Source: Primula veris
Lineage: Eukaryota; Streptophyta; Magnoliopsida; Ericales; Primulaceae
Assembly: GCA_963682055.1 (NCBI GenBank)
Contig: OY821749.1
Coordinates: 19,976,631 to 20,040,630 of the forward strand
DNA: 64,000 nucleotides
Direction: 5' to 3'
How positions within the stretch are numbered: the first letter of the stretch is position 1; each line of letters starts with the position of its first letter. Positions 11,234 through 22,269 of the stretch are shown here, in pieces. The notes below the pieces were generated by a model that was given only the letters and a program-made list of their open reading frames with translations, did no database searches and was not told where the DNA came from. The translations under genes were made by a program, and so were the position numbers.

Positions 11234-12701
11234 ATGGATTCAAGGCGAGCCCAGGAAGACGACGGACTAGCATCGATAGCTGACGTAGCAATGAGGCCAG
11301 TGTATCACTCTGTATTTCAAAGGAGAGGCAGTTTTTTAATAAGAAACGGATTAAATCGTTCTTCTTCTTCGGTTAGGTTTTTCGATGACCAGATGCCACG
11401 TCAACCTCACTTTTTGGAGGCTTGTTTCCTTTGTAGAAAACCCATCGGCCTAAATAAAGACATCTTTATGTATAGGTAATTTTACTAATTTAGTCCTTTT
11501 TTTTTGGCATTTTTCTGTTTTTTTTTTGTTGTTGTTTTTCTTCTTTAGATATGGTCTTAGAGGTTGGATCTTTGGGATCTTGCATTTTTATATTGTTTCT
11601 GTTTTTTTACTAATTGGTAAAAGTTGATTATTTGGGACTTTTATTTGATGAATTTTGATTTCATGAGCTTAAGAGTAATTGACCATGAGTTTTTGATAAT
11701 CAAGTCTTAAAATATGTACAAAATGATTTTTTTTTTGTTTCTTTGTTTTTTTGTTTTATAATATCTTTGGGACTTTTATTTGAAGAATTTTAATTCCATG
11801 AGCTTAGAGTAAAAAGAATTAGCAGTTTGTACCTAATTATGTACCTGATTGTAAAAGAGATTTTAACCATGAGTTTTTGATAATTAAGTCTTAAAATATG
11901 GAAAAAATAATAGTATTTGGGTTTTTTTACTATTGGAAAAGGTTGGATCTTTGGGACTTTTATATGAAGAATTTTAATTTTATGAGCTCAGGGTAGTCTT
12001 TTAGCTTCTACTGTTTGATTTCTTGTTTGTTTGGGTATTAAAGGTTATTATATCATTTCCCTTTTTATTTTAAAGAAATTAGACATACTAATATACTATA
12101 ACAAGGTTTCTATTGAATCTTTTGTGGTATTTTTTAAAGAATTTTGGTCTAATTACCTTGGTTTTTCTCAGACAGTAAATTGTAACATGGGTTTATTTTA
12201 GTTGGAATTATTTTTCCTGTTTAAATTATTTGCTCAGAGAATTGAATGGTGTAGATGGTGACTTTTTTGTATTTTAAAGATGTCAAATTTATTTGAAAAC
12301 TTCCCCCTATAAGATACAGAATTACAGATCCTTGTAGCGTACCTATTTTGTTAAAGATTTCCTTAAAATTGTCCTCTTTTTAAACATAGATTTACTTTCC
12401 CCTTTCCTTACCTGTTAAGAATACAATTTCCCCGGTTAATTTTATTGTTCATATTTAATAAATTTCTGTTAAGTAGTTGTTAGATCTGATTTTTTGGTTG
12501 TTATTGTGTTTTTATTACAGAGGTGACACACCGTTTTGTAGCGAAGAGTGCAGACAAGAACAAATTGAGACAGATGAAGCAAAGGAAAATGAGAAGAAAT
12601 GGTCCAAATCATTGAGAAAAAATCATAAAAAATCAAATTCCACTCCTACAAATAAAGCCCAAGGCTACCCTTTCCGAAATGGGACAGTGGCAGCAGCTTA
12701 A
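11234..12701 (+). CDS. FCS-like zinc finger (FLZ, DUF581) protein, two exons
   Basis: Exons 11234-11475 and 12521-12701 join at AG|GT..ACAG|AG within an Arg codon and give 140 residues. The FLZ domain is at about residues 59-100: Cys64-x2-Cys67, a spacer, then Phe86-Cys87-Ser88-x2-Cys91, followed by the helical [11 protein letters not shown] segment. The intron splits the zinc finger between its two Cys pairs. The N-terminal part is Arg/Ser-rich and disordered; the C-terminal tail is Lys/Asn-rich. Known: plant-specific FLZ proteins bind the SnRK1 kinase subunits and act as adaptors in energy, ABA and stress signalling; length 100-180 residues is usual. The exact family member cannot be assigned. 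The 1045-bp intron is AT-rich with no ORF. It looks intact and functional. Confidence 0.93.
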
Positions 12702-15700
12702 ATTACCATAATACCCCTCTTAGTAGATAAAGGGGCTAATATATTCTCTGTATTTTCACCACCAAAGAAGGGGCAGAAATGGAAAGGAAAAAGCTAGCTA
12801 ATTTTGGGGAGTTTTTTGTTTTTTGTTTTTTGTTTTTTTGAATGATAAATATGAAATGTAAATGGTTTACTTGAGGCTTTGAGATGGTTGGTTAAGGGTA
12901 ATATGGCTATGTGTAATTTTGAAATACTCGTAGCTCTTTTTGGTGGTGTTTTTATGATGTTTCTTTGTAATGATAACTTAAAAAAGCTAATGCAATGGGA
13001 ACTTTTTTGATCCTACTGCTGAGTTATTTTCCTTCACTGTTCTCGTTTTCTTTCTTCAATTCATAAATTGGTAATTTTAGTGTGTTTATTTTACCTACCA
13101 TTTACGACTACTAGTTCTATCACGACACGATTTAAAAAAGAACGGAAAAAGCAAAAACTGTACATTGGCCGCTCATTTATGTTAAGAGTGTTAGAATTAG
13201 CAATTTGGAAACTAAATTTTTAAGGGAAAAAGAATAAGTAGTCTTAAATTCTCTCATACTGAATTATTTGTTCATGTGTTACAAAGTTACAAGCTCTTGA
13301 TCTATATAGTCTAGTGGTTATAAAAAACTAAAGTTCATGCTTAACAGAAGAATGATGTTTCAGAACTAACATACTTCTTAAAACTTGGTTTCGTAATAAA
13401 AAAGTTCGATTCAAAGCTTTAAGAAAAACAGCTTGTTTTTTCGCTTTTTAGTCCACTAAAAGCTTACGCCTTTTGTGTTTTTGCGTAGCTATTTGCAAAA
13501 ACGGTTTAACGAAGTTTTCACTTTTTAAAACACGACCGTGAACAACTTTACAAGTTTTTTTGTAGAAACCATTGTAAACATACTATACAAGTCTTTTGGA
13601 GAAGAACTTGTTTACAATGCCTCACACCTTGAACTAACTTTGCATCAAGTGGAGTTGGTGACAAAGGCGAACAGGCTTAAAACATGAGAAAAAAAATATT
13701 AGTAGAAAATTTATGAAATTAAGTGTGAATTTTATTTACCCGTGTGGTACTATACTAAAGGAAATTGTGGACCTAAACATGCGACATGGAAATTGTTGAA
13801 ATAAACGAAGGGAGGGAACTGAGCCTCTAGGAAGCTACAGAAAAAAGTAAAGAGAAATGATACGGTATCCTTGAGAGAAAAAACTTATTAAAAAATATTA
13901 TATGTTTATCTGATGGTTTAATTGTAACAATTATTTTTATTTTAATATTTAAATTATATTTTCATTTAATATATAATTGGTTTATTTAGTCTGTTACGAA
14001 TAAAGTTTTTAATACATTGAAATTATATTTGATCGATATTTGAATTCATATATAATTAACCTAATGTATAAACAAACCGATGAATATATAATTTTAGAAC
14101 AATTTTTTAATATTCAGGGTAAATTAAAAAAAAATTTAATGTATAAACAATTTTTTAACGATATAACCATGTGATTAATCTAAGTTGTTTAAGCGATTAT
14201 AGAAACACTCAAAATAATAATTGCAACTTTTTGAGTAGTGGGAAACTGGGGAACCGCTTTTCCTCGTGGGAAAAAGTAATTTTAATTATTTCTTACGAAA
14301 GTGCCTAAATGTTGGGCTTTTAACTATTTTTCTCCAGTTGTGCTGATGTGAGCTCTCACACTCATCGAGACTTTGTACATACATGGACCATCTCCCCACT
14401 TTCCATAAATTGTAACCGTTGATATTATATGATCGTTTTCACAAATTTGGGGTCCAATGTCATTTTTGAAAAGTGGGGATCTTTTTCGTCACTTTCCTAC
14501 TTTATCAAACTTATCAACCGTTTACTCCACTATTTTGTACTAATTCCAAGTCCTAGCAAATTACAGTAATTTAAAGAACAACTTGTTTTAACTTAAAATT
14601 GTACTTGGTAGTATTTTGTCATGTACGTGTTTTTTTTTAATTGTAAGGAGTTTTCGATGACCAAAAGTTGGTAAATATGCAGGTTTGAACCCCTTCTGTT
14701 GAGTTTATATACTAAGAGATAATTAATGTTATACAAAAGGCAATGAGTTTATATACTAAGAGATTATTGTTATACAAAATGCAATCGAAACTAGGAATTA
14801 AAACGATTAACTTATCAGTATCGGATACTTTCTCGACGGTGGATGTCTCCCTAGCCAGTGGAACTTGTGGTTGATATATCATATGGAGGGAGATTATATA
14901 CTATAACACTAATATGCGCAAAATGGAGTAACTCGTTTATACACAGTAAACAAACTATGGAAATATGTGAAATGTCAAATTAAATTTTATATATATGAGT
15001 GCCACTTGTCCTGTGTGTGTACAAGACCCGCATTGCACGAATGTTTTATAGTATTTTCACATTTCTTAAATATTGCATTGTTAATTTAATTAAAAAATGT
15101 ATTGTTGGGTAAAATTGCATTAAAGGTTCCATACTTTATATTGCATCACTAGTACCACCCCAATGTTTCGATTTTATAAGATTTTACTTAAACATTAATT
15201 AAACGTAAAAGTAACTTACACGAGCGTGAATAAACCGAAAAGAATTGTGCTTATAATCAATTCATTTACTAGATTAATTATATATTAATATTCGTTATCA
15301 TTTCTTTTATAAATGAAAGAACAAGAACCGAGCCATTAGCGAGTCGAACAAGAATATTTTAATGAACGGTTCAATCCATTTATAGTCTTCTGCATGCACG
15401 TAAAAATACTCCTTCTTTTATGTCTTTCTCTATATTTTTTAAGTGCTAATTAATTCTAACCTTAAGTTTTGTATCTTTTGTTTTGTAGGTTTCTAGAATT
15501 GCAGATATTGTTCAAGTTCAAATGGAAGTCATTGGTTTCAATTCCAAATACTATATAATTACTAATTCCCGTTGGTTTAACAATAAATCAAGACAAAAGA
15601 AAATTCAGATTGATATGGATGTTTATTTGGATCAACATCTGCTATGATGTTTTAAACAAATAAATAATAAAAGAAATTATAATATTATTAGTTTAAATTT

Positions 15701-17269
15701 TGATGGCAATGAAAATAGTTTTGGACCAACAAAAAAAAACTGTAACAAAATTTGGGACTGGAAACATAATAAGTTTATTACCACAAATGTATTTTCCATT
15801 AGCAACAATAATGTTCAGAATCAGCAACAATAATGTTCAGAATCAGCAACAAAGTAATTGTTATAATAAGATCAGCATTTAGACTCTGTTTGTTTTGTTG
15901 TAAAATGGGTGTAAACAAACATTTACGGGTAAAATAAATTTTTCGGTTGATTGGTTTAAAATAAAACAATTTTTTTCGGAAAACTTTTCCCACATATCCA
16001 GTAAAATTGTAAGAAACGGTTACCCCGCAAATAGAGTCGTAAACGGTTTACGGAGGCCATTTCTATATTCTTTCTAATACTAATATTGTAACAATTATTA
16101 ATTATAAGTTACTCTTTCAAAATTATTTAATGTTTAGTCCAATTCCATCTAATTAACCAATAAAAAAAGTAAAAAGTAGGAAATTTTCTAAAAAATAACA
16201 AAAAATGGAAGAAAAAAAAATCTGAAATTTCTAAAAAAACCGAAGAAAATTTTAAAAAGCTAAAATCTAATTAAACAATGAAAATAAAAAATAGAAAAAA
16301 ATCTAAAATAAAAATAAAAATAAAAATTGGAAAATATAAAAATTCAAAAAAATATTTAAAAACCCAAGATTTTTTTTAAAAAAAAAGGTAAAAAATAGTC
16401 AATAATATCTTCTATACTTCTAATTTTATGAGTTTATATGTTGAATATTATAAGTTATTACAAGTGAGATATATGAAAGAAAATAAGCATTTAGCTAAAT
16501 TTTCTTATATATGTTACGATTTTTACCAATTATTTGTTTAAAAAATAATTTGTAAAAAATAATTTGTAAAAGAAATTAATTTTTTTATAAAATTTTATGT
16601 GAAAAACTTTTTATGCATCAACTGCCAGTAAATGAAATACAAATAAAAGTTTTCATTGTAAAACTTTCTCATGAAAATATTTTCTCCAATGTAAAACTTT
16701 TACTATGAAACAAACGGAAACCTCAAATTCTAATATTGTTGTCGTAAATTTTTGCAACAAGGGTTTAGCAACATAATGGCAACAAAATAAAACTTGTTGA
16801 AATATCTTATTGCAACAAAAAATAAAAATAGGCCATAAAAGTTTTTGTTGTTGAAAATGTAACTTATGGTAGTGATGGTAGACTTTACAAGCAGCCATCC
16901 AAATTTTTGTTATGACACTTTTTTTCTACAACTTCTGGTTATAGAGTTTTTCTACATACCTACTATGTGTACAACTTTGATTGGTCAATTTTTAATAAAC
17001 CATTCATTTGTATTTAATAGTAAAGATATTTCACCAAATCTTTAATAGTACTATTTAAACATTGAAAATTATTTATTTATTTTCCCTTTAGCTTAAATTA
17101 TATCTTTACTCAAAATAATGTCTCCAAATGAATATTATTTGTTAAATAAGTCAACTAACTTGAGAAAAATATTTTTTGTGCAATTTTATTCGATAAAATA
17201 GAGTGGTACAAAATTTAGACATATATATGAGTAATTAAGTTAGAGAGAATGAAAGATAAATCACACATA
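12702..17269. other. Long AT-rich intergenic region
   Basis: Holds the 3' untranslated region of the FLZ gene at its left end and no other gene I can support. About 15882-16725 may be a decayed non-autonomous transposon: its ends, GACTCTGTTTGTTTTGTTG and, reversed, TTCCGTTTGTTTCATAG, are inverted relatives. A 14-base phrase, TTCAGAATCAGCAA, is repeated at about 15813-15850. Confidence 0.45.
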
Positions 17270-17278
17270 GTTAATAAT
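17270..17278. repeat. 9-bp target-site duplication, left copy
   Basis: GTTAATAAT, matched exactly at 19554-19562 on the other side of the foldback element. Nine bases is the Mutator-superfamily length. Confidence 0.85.
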
Positions 17279-17320
17279 GAGGTTGGATTTTTATACTACA
17301 CTTTTTCTGAAAAAACGCAC

Positions 17321-17402
17321 AAACCGTACATTTAATTTACGGTTTACAGAAATTACATGCAAACCGTACATTTAATGTACGGTTTGCAAAAATACATGCA
17401 AA
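17321..17402. repeat. Near-palindromic 25-mers in the left TIR (two copies)
   Basis: Two copies of AAACCGTACATTTAA followed by its mirror TNTACGGTTT, about 39 bases apart. Each could form a hairpin. Four more are in the right TIR (19369-19522). Confidence 0.8.
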
Positions 17403-17404
17403 CC

Positions 17405-17530
17405 GCTCTCGCCCCTTGGACCCCGCCAGGGGCTCTGCCCCTAGGACCCCGCCAGGGGCTCTGCCCCTTGGACCCCGCCAGGGGCTCTGCCCCTTGGACC
17501 CCGCCAGGGGCTCTACCCCTTGGAACCCCG
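17405..17530. repeat. 26-bp GC-rich tandem array, left arm (about five copies)
   Basis: Unit CCAGGGGCTCTGCCCCTTGG plus ACCCCG. GGGGCTCTGCCCC is itself palindromic. In sharp contrast to the AT-rich surroundings. The inverted counterpart is at 18960-19100. Confidence 0.9.
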
Positions 17531-17689
17531 TTTTAATTATTCATATTCAATTATACGTTGGCTCGACGAGCGTGCACTCCGCACTTCCCTAACTCGTTTC
17601 CGAGTTTAACGCATTATTGCATCGGCCTATAATAAATCACATTACTACTAAAATACATTGATGATACTAAAATCACCAACAGTTTAGGG

Positions 17690-17889
17690 TTTGTAATTTA
17701 GGGTTTAGGCTTTGTAATTTAGGATTTAGGGTTTAGGGTTTAGGGTTTAGTGTTTAGGATTTAGGGTTTAGGGTTTAGTGTTTAGGATTTAGGATTTAGG
17801 GTTTAGTGTTTAGGATTTAGGGTTTAGGGTTTGTAATTTAGGGTTTTTAATTTAGTGTTTAGGGTTTAGTGTTTAGGGTTTAGGGTTTA
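17690..17889 (+). repeat. Interstitial telomere-type repeats (TTTAGGG strand)
   Basis: Mostly TTTAGGG with variants TTTAGTG and TTTAGGA and occasional TTTGTAA interruptions. Plant-type telomere motif, but degenerate and inside a transposable element, so not a chromosome end. It is the inverted counterpart of 18702-18870. Confidence 0.9.
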
Positions 17890-17933
17890 GTAATTTCAGC
17901 AATATTGGTCCAAATCTTTCATCTGTAATATAC

Positions 17934-18063
17934 AAACCCTAAACCCTAAATCCTAAACCCTAAACCCTAAACACTAAATTAAAAACCCTAAATTACAAAC
18001 CCTAAATACTAAACACTAAACCCTAAACCCTAAATCCTAAACACTAAACACTAAACCCTAAAT
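17934..18063 (-). repeat. Interstitial telomere-type repeats (CCCTAAA reading), loop array
   Basis: CCCTAAA with variants CCTAAAT, ACTAAAC and the phrase AAATTAAAAACCCTAAATTA. A direct relative of the array at 18702-18870 and inverted relative to 17690-17889; it leads straight into the ORF. Confidence 0.9.
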
Positions 18064-18724
18064 TAATTTGCTAACTCAGCAACTAGAAAACCTGAATATT
18101 GGGAAAGGTAAAAATATAACTGTTTTATCAGAAAACTCGGATGATATCGATCATATAAATAGTTTTGAAAAACAACTTTTAGCTATGGATACTCCAGAAC
18201 AACATGCTAGTGTTAATGAAAATGTCTTTGGAAAATCCACTCCTTTTGGCAGAAAATCAGTTCCAACTGCCCCTATGAAGCATTATTATTCTCGACCGAG
18301 TCCACAAGATCTTCTTTATGAAGAAGAAGGTGGTAATATTTTTACTAGTTTTAGTGCTACAACCATTTATGAATGCAATGTTGATGGTATGACAGAATAC
18401 CAAATTATGGTTATGTTACATAGAATGACTATGTATTCTACAGTATGTTTAGGTGCTAATAACACCGATTACCAAATTGCTGAATTCATTGTTGTTGGCT
18501 TTGCCGGTCAATTACGCGGTTGGTGGGATAATGTTTTAACCCTTGATCACCAACGCACGATATTAACAGCCACAAAAATGGTTAGGAATCCTATTAAGAC
18601 TGAACAAGGTGTAGATACTAATACAGATACTGTCGCACCTAATACAGATACTAAGGTGTATATTACAGATGAAAGATTTGGACCAATATTGCTGAAATTA
18701 CAAACCCTAAACCCTGAACCCTAA
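18064..18724 (+). pseudogene. Captured retroelement gag/capsid-like fragment
   Basis: An uninterrupted frame of about 218 codons with no ATG at its left end; it emerges from the telomere-type array and its last codons run into the next one. The body contains RPSPQDLLYEEEGG and, near residue 150, FAGQLRGWWDN. From memory, this arrangement (a PTPQDLLYEE-like motif, then a GFTGQLKGWWDN-like motif) occurs in gag or coat-like regions of plant reverse-transcribing elements, including endogenous pararetrovirus-type sequences; I cannot tell which without a search. Both ends are truncated relative to such polyproteins. No protease or polymerase follows. The last 14 or so codons of the body (18658-18701) form the innermost part of the TIR. 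A translated product is doubtful. Confidence 0.55.
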
Positions 18725-18870
18725 ACCCTAAACACTAAATTAAAAACCCTAAATTACAAACCCTAAACCCTAAACCCTAAATCCTAAACACTAAACCCTA
18801 AATCCTAAATCCTAAACCGTAAACCCTAAACCCTAAATTACAAACCCTAAACCATAAACCCTAATTTACA
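18702..18870 (-). repeat. Interstitial telomere-type repeats (CCCTAAA reading), right arm
   Basis: CCCTAAA with CCCTGAA, CCTAAAT, ACTAAAC and CCGTAAA variants. Ends in the unique arm block that contains AATGCGTTAAACTCG (about 18873), the inverted counterpart of 17600-17620. Confidence 0.9.
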
Positions 18871-18959
18871 ATAATGCGTTAAACTCGAAAACGAGTTAGG
18901 GAAGTGCGGAGTGCACGCTCGTCGAGCCAACGTATAATTTAATATGAATAATTGAAACG

Positions 18960-19100
18960 GGGTTCCAAGGGGCAGAGCCCCTGGCGGGGTCCAAGGGGCA
19001 GAGCCCCTGGCGGGGTTCCAAGGGGCAGAGCCCCTGGCGGGGTCCTAGGGGCAGAGCCCCTGGCGGGGTCCAAGGGGCGAGAGCCCCTGGCTGGGGTCCC
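18960..19100. repeat. 26-bp GC-rich tandem array, right arm
   Basis: Inverted copy of 17405-17530: unit GGGGCAGAGCCCCTGGCGGG plus GTCCAA, about five copies. Long frames here are repeat translations without coding meaning. Confidence 0.9.
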
Positions 19101-19103
19101 GAA

Positions 19104-19200
19104 CAGTTTCTTCCTTTCCGAACAGTTGCTTGCTTCCTTTCCGAACAGTTGCTTGCTTCCTTTCCGAACAGTTGCTTGCTTCCTTTCCGAACAGTTGCAA
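19104..19200. repeat. 23-bp tandem repeat, right arm only
   Basis: Unit CTTCCTTTCCGAACAGTTGC plus TTG, four to five copies. No counterpart in the left arm, so it was added or lost after the arms formed. Confidence 0.9.
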
Positions 19201-19368
19201 AAAATGGGACAAATATCAACAATTATTATAATTTCTATAATTAATATAAACAAACAACAAACAATTATATATAGCTAAGTGAATTATGGATTTGCATATT
19301 TTATATATTTTTCCTATTTTACAAATTGAAATTACAAAAAAAAAAAAAAAAAAAAAAAAATTACATAC

Positions 19369-19522
19369 AAACCGTACATTTAATGTACGGTTTGCAAAAA
19401 TATATGCAAACCGTACATTAAATGTACGGTTTGCATGTATTTTTGCAAACCGTACATTAAATGTACGGTTTGCATGTAATTTCTGTAAACCGTAAATTAA
19501 ATGTACGGTTTGTGCGTTTTTT
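19369..19522. repeat. Near-palindromic 25-mers in the right TIR (four copies)
   Basis: AAACCGTACATT joined to its mirror AATGTACGGTTT, spaced about 39 bases, separated by GCATGTATTTTTGC or close variants. The left TIR has two. Confidence 0.85.
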
Positions 19523-19562
19523 CAGAAAAAGTGTAGTATAAAAATCCAACCTCGTTAATAAT

Positions 19563-20720
19563 TAGTAGAATCATCTACCAATTAGAATTTTGTATACATG
19601 GTAGGGTAGGTATGTAGATAAAGTCTAAAACCCGGGTTATAGAAACATATTGTTTTTTTTTATTTATTATTATTCTTATTCTCTTGTTGGAGTATAATTA
19701 AAAAAGAAAGTGTTATAAAAAGAAAGTGATGGTATTGATTTCTTTGGAGTGTCACTATTATTTGTAGTGGCCTGGTGGGGTATGAGCTGTACCATGCTTA
19801 GAAAACTCCAATCATGAAAGAGCCCTTATTATTTCAAATGACTTACATTAATATGTTTACTAATTTAAGGGTTTTTTGATTGTGACATCTTATTGCAATA
19901 TTTTATTTGATAATGCAATTGTACAAAGTCTATTTCAATCGCCAACCCATGGTCCATGGAGTGGTACTACTACTGGATCGTAGTTAGGCCTGGGCCAGCC
20001 TATTAACTCCAGCTTTACAGAATAATAACTCCAAATTACTGGGGGTGGGGCTAAGATATTTGACCTCAAATGCAGGGTATTTGAGGTATTTTTCATGTAT
20101 AAGTGAAAGAAGGGAATGCTATGTCGAAACCGAGTTGGTTTAGCCTTTATATGTCTTATTGTCTCTATGTCTTGTACTTTGATCATTAGTTCTCCTCCGT
20201 TTGTCATAATGTTCGTTGCGGATATCAATATTTTGTCTTTCTCTATTTTTGTTGGCTTTATTTTGTTTTAGTTATCAATGTGAAAAGATTTGGATCGGTT
20301 GTTATGGGTTGGAGGGCTTGTGCGCCCGTGTATTGTTTTAGTAATTTGGAGTTTGTTCCATGGTATCGAACTGTGCACGTTGTTTTAATAATAATGAGCA
20401 TGTTTAGAAAAGAAAAAAAAAGGAAAGGCTATAATTCATTTATTCAAAAAATGAAGTTTCAATGAAGTGAAGAAAAATGTACCGACTAGCCAAAAACGAT
20501 CAATATTTCTTTTATTTCCATGTATGTAAATACAAACCCACAACTAGGCATTTGGCGACACACATCATTAGCTCGTTATCATGATGTGATTTACGCTTGC
20601 TCAACCGGGATACTTCATTATTGGAGGTCAAATTGTAGATCTTTGTTTAATCGAAAAGAAAAATGTTAATAGAACTCCAAATTCTTGGTTCTCTAGATTA
20701 AGATGCGCTAATGTTGTTCA
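19563..20720. other. Intergenic DNA, no gene seen
   Basis: A 97-codon frame on the minus strand at 19935-20228 has no recognisable features and could be part of a decayed repeat. Confidence 0.35.
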
Positions 20721-20724
20721 ACAG

Positions 20725-21017
20725 GCAAATATGCCTTTCAGCCTTTGAAAGCGCTACAGTATGTATACTCGTTGTCGTTGAGGATGAAAGTTGAAATTTT
20801 TGAAACAATACGGCAACGGACAATGAGCAATTATAAGAAGAAAAAAAAATCAAAGATGGCGTTTTTTTTGTCATTGATGAATTTGAATATGCATATGCAA
20901 AGTGTAAAGAGGAAATTAAGGCCCGTTTTATTATTCCTTATAGCATTTACTTTCCAAAGGATCTGTGCCCACAGGAAATTGGTGGTTCAGGGGTCTTAAT
21001 TTTAGATATGTAATCGT
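20725..21017 (+). pseudogene. Unidentified coding-like relic with a frameshift
   Basis: The stretch near 20735-20830 reads as an ordinary soluble protein (for example LKALQYVYSLSLRMK). After an A-rich and T-rich patch the sensible frame shifts and continues as DEFEYAYAKCKEEIK and FPKDLCPQEIGGSG up to a stop at about 21010. Amino-acid composition looks protein-like in both parts. I do not recognise the family. Could be chance. Confidence 0.3.
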
Positions 21018-22265
21018 ATACGCCATTCTTAGAATATTATAGCTAAATATATAAATATATGTCCGACGCTAGAGAAAAATGTTTAAATTACAAATTCACA
21101 ACCATAATGTCACAGCTTTGACTTGGCTCTTTTTATAATAGTTGATACAAAGTCTGATATGGTTATTAAGTAGTTAGTTGAACTAAAAAATCTGGTAGAA
21201 TACTGGGTCCAGATCTAATATTATGCAACAATTAAATGTAGGAACAAGGAAAGTTTTTCCTTCGACTAGAAGAATCAGCTAATTAGTCCAACAAAAGCTA
21301 TAAAGTCAAGTTTTTTTGACATTCAAAGGCGATACTTGAAGACTTATTCAGTACCATTTAGAATAGAAAAGGAATTGCTTGATAATTAAGTCGAAATATC
21401 ATTTAAAGAAATGAGTAGAATTTTATAGCGTATTTAGTAATTAAAGAGTTCACATATTAGGTAAATATAAAAACTTGCTTTCTCCCGAGACGACCATATA
21501 CAAGTTTGACTGGTAGGTGTAGCTCCTTGTTGAAGATAACTAACTGAAGAACTAAACAGCGTAACATCTGAATATCACGTTGTCCAAATTGTTTTACACA
21601 TGAATATAATTAATGTGCATCTTGACAGCCGATAATAATCGAGTTTTGCTTGGTTGTTTGATTCAAAACAGAACTCCCACAGTCCCAATTTGGTAGACGG
21701 TTTATCACAAGTATCATTTTAAGTTATCAGGATGATAGCTAGTCTACCAAAACAAAACTTGGATCGAGATTATAACTTTGGAGGCAAGAGAAAAATGTGG
21801 TGATACATTATTTTCGCTTAATGAATTACCTTAGAAATAGTTACATTCCTCTATTGATTACAAAAAAAAAAATTGCATTCCTCTATTTAAACTTGAACCT
21901 TTCCTTCTGGATCCGCAAATCTCATTACCATAAAGAAATTCTTGCAAAAGTAATGCAATTTACACACTTGTAATCTATATTTGTGGTCACTTCCCTTTTT
22001 TCAGCAGCAAAAATTTTCATTCCTCACCATGTACCAAGTACAAATTTAGCTCTCTCTGGTGGGATCAAGAAGGACAGCTGCAAACTTGAATAAACCTACC
22101 AAGCTGTAAGAAAAGAAAACTAAAACGATAACAACAAAAACTTGAAATGATAACATGAAATTATATTGAAAAACTAGATTTAACAATAGCTGGTATGTGC
22201 TTCTAAAAACCCAAACCGAAAATAACATCTTCAAGTTGTTGGTATGAGTCATATCAATCTAATCA
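21018..22265. other. AT-rich intergenic DNA
   Basis: Nothing recognisable. Only short frames. Confidence 0.4.
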
Positions 22266-22269
22266 CCAC

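Larger units (their letters stand above)
17279..19553. mobile_element. Long-TIR foldback element, Mutator-like (MULE), non-autonomous
   Basis: Starts GAGGTTGGATTTTTATACTA and ends with its reverse complement; flanked by a perfect 9-bp duplication. The whole left arm (17279-17933, 655 bp) is mirrored by the right arm (18658-19553, 896 bp), in the order: terminal motif, near-palindromes of AAACCGTACATT type, 26-bp GC-rich tandem, unique block with TTGGCTCGACGAGCGTGCAC, degenerate telomere-type array, and a perfect 44-bp inner repeat (17890-17933 versus 18658-18701). The right arm is longer because of a 23-bp tandem and an AT-rich insert with poly(A). The loop (17934-18657) holds another CCCTAAA-type array and most of a gag/capsid-like ORF. 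No transposase is encoded, so movement would need one in trans. Confidence 0.85.

Noticed and set aside
17690..18870. A true chromosome end
   Set aside because: The arrays are degenerate, face both ways and lie inside an element with a target duplication; ordinary sequence continues on both sides.
18896..19278. Three overlapping frames of 104-108 codons
   Set aside because: They arise from translation of the 26-bp and 23-bp tandem repeats.
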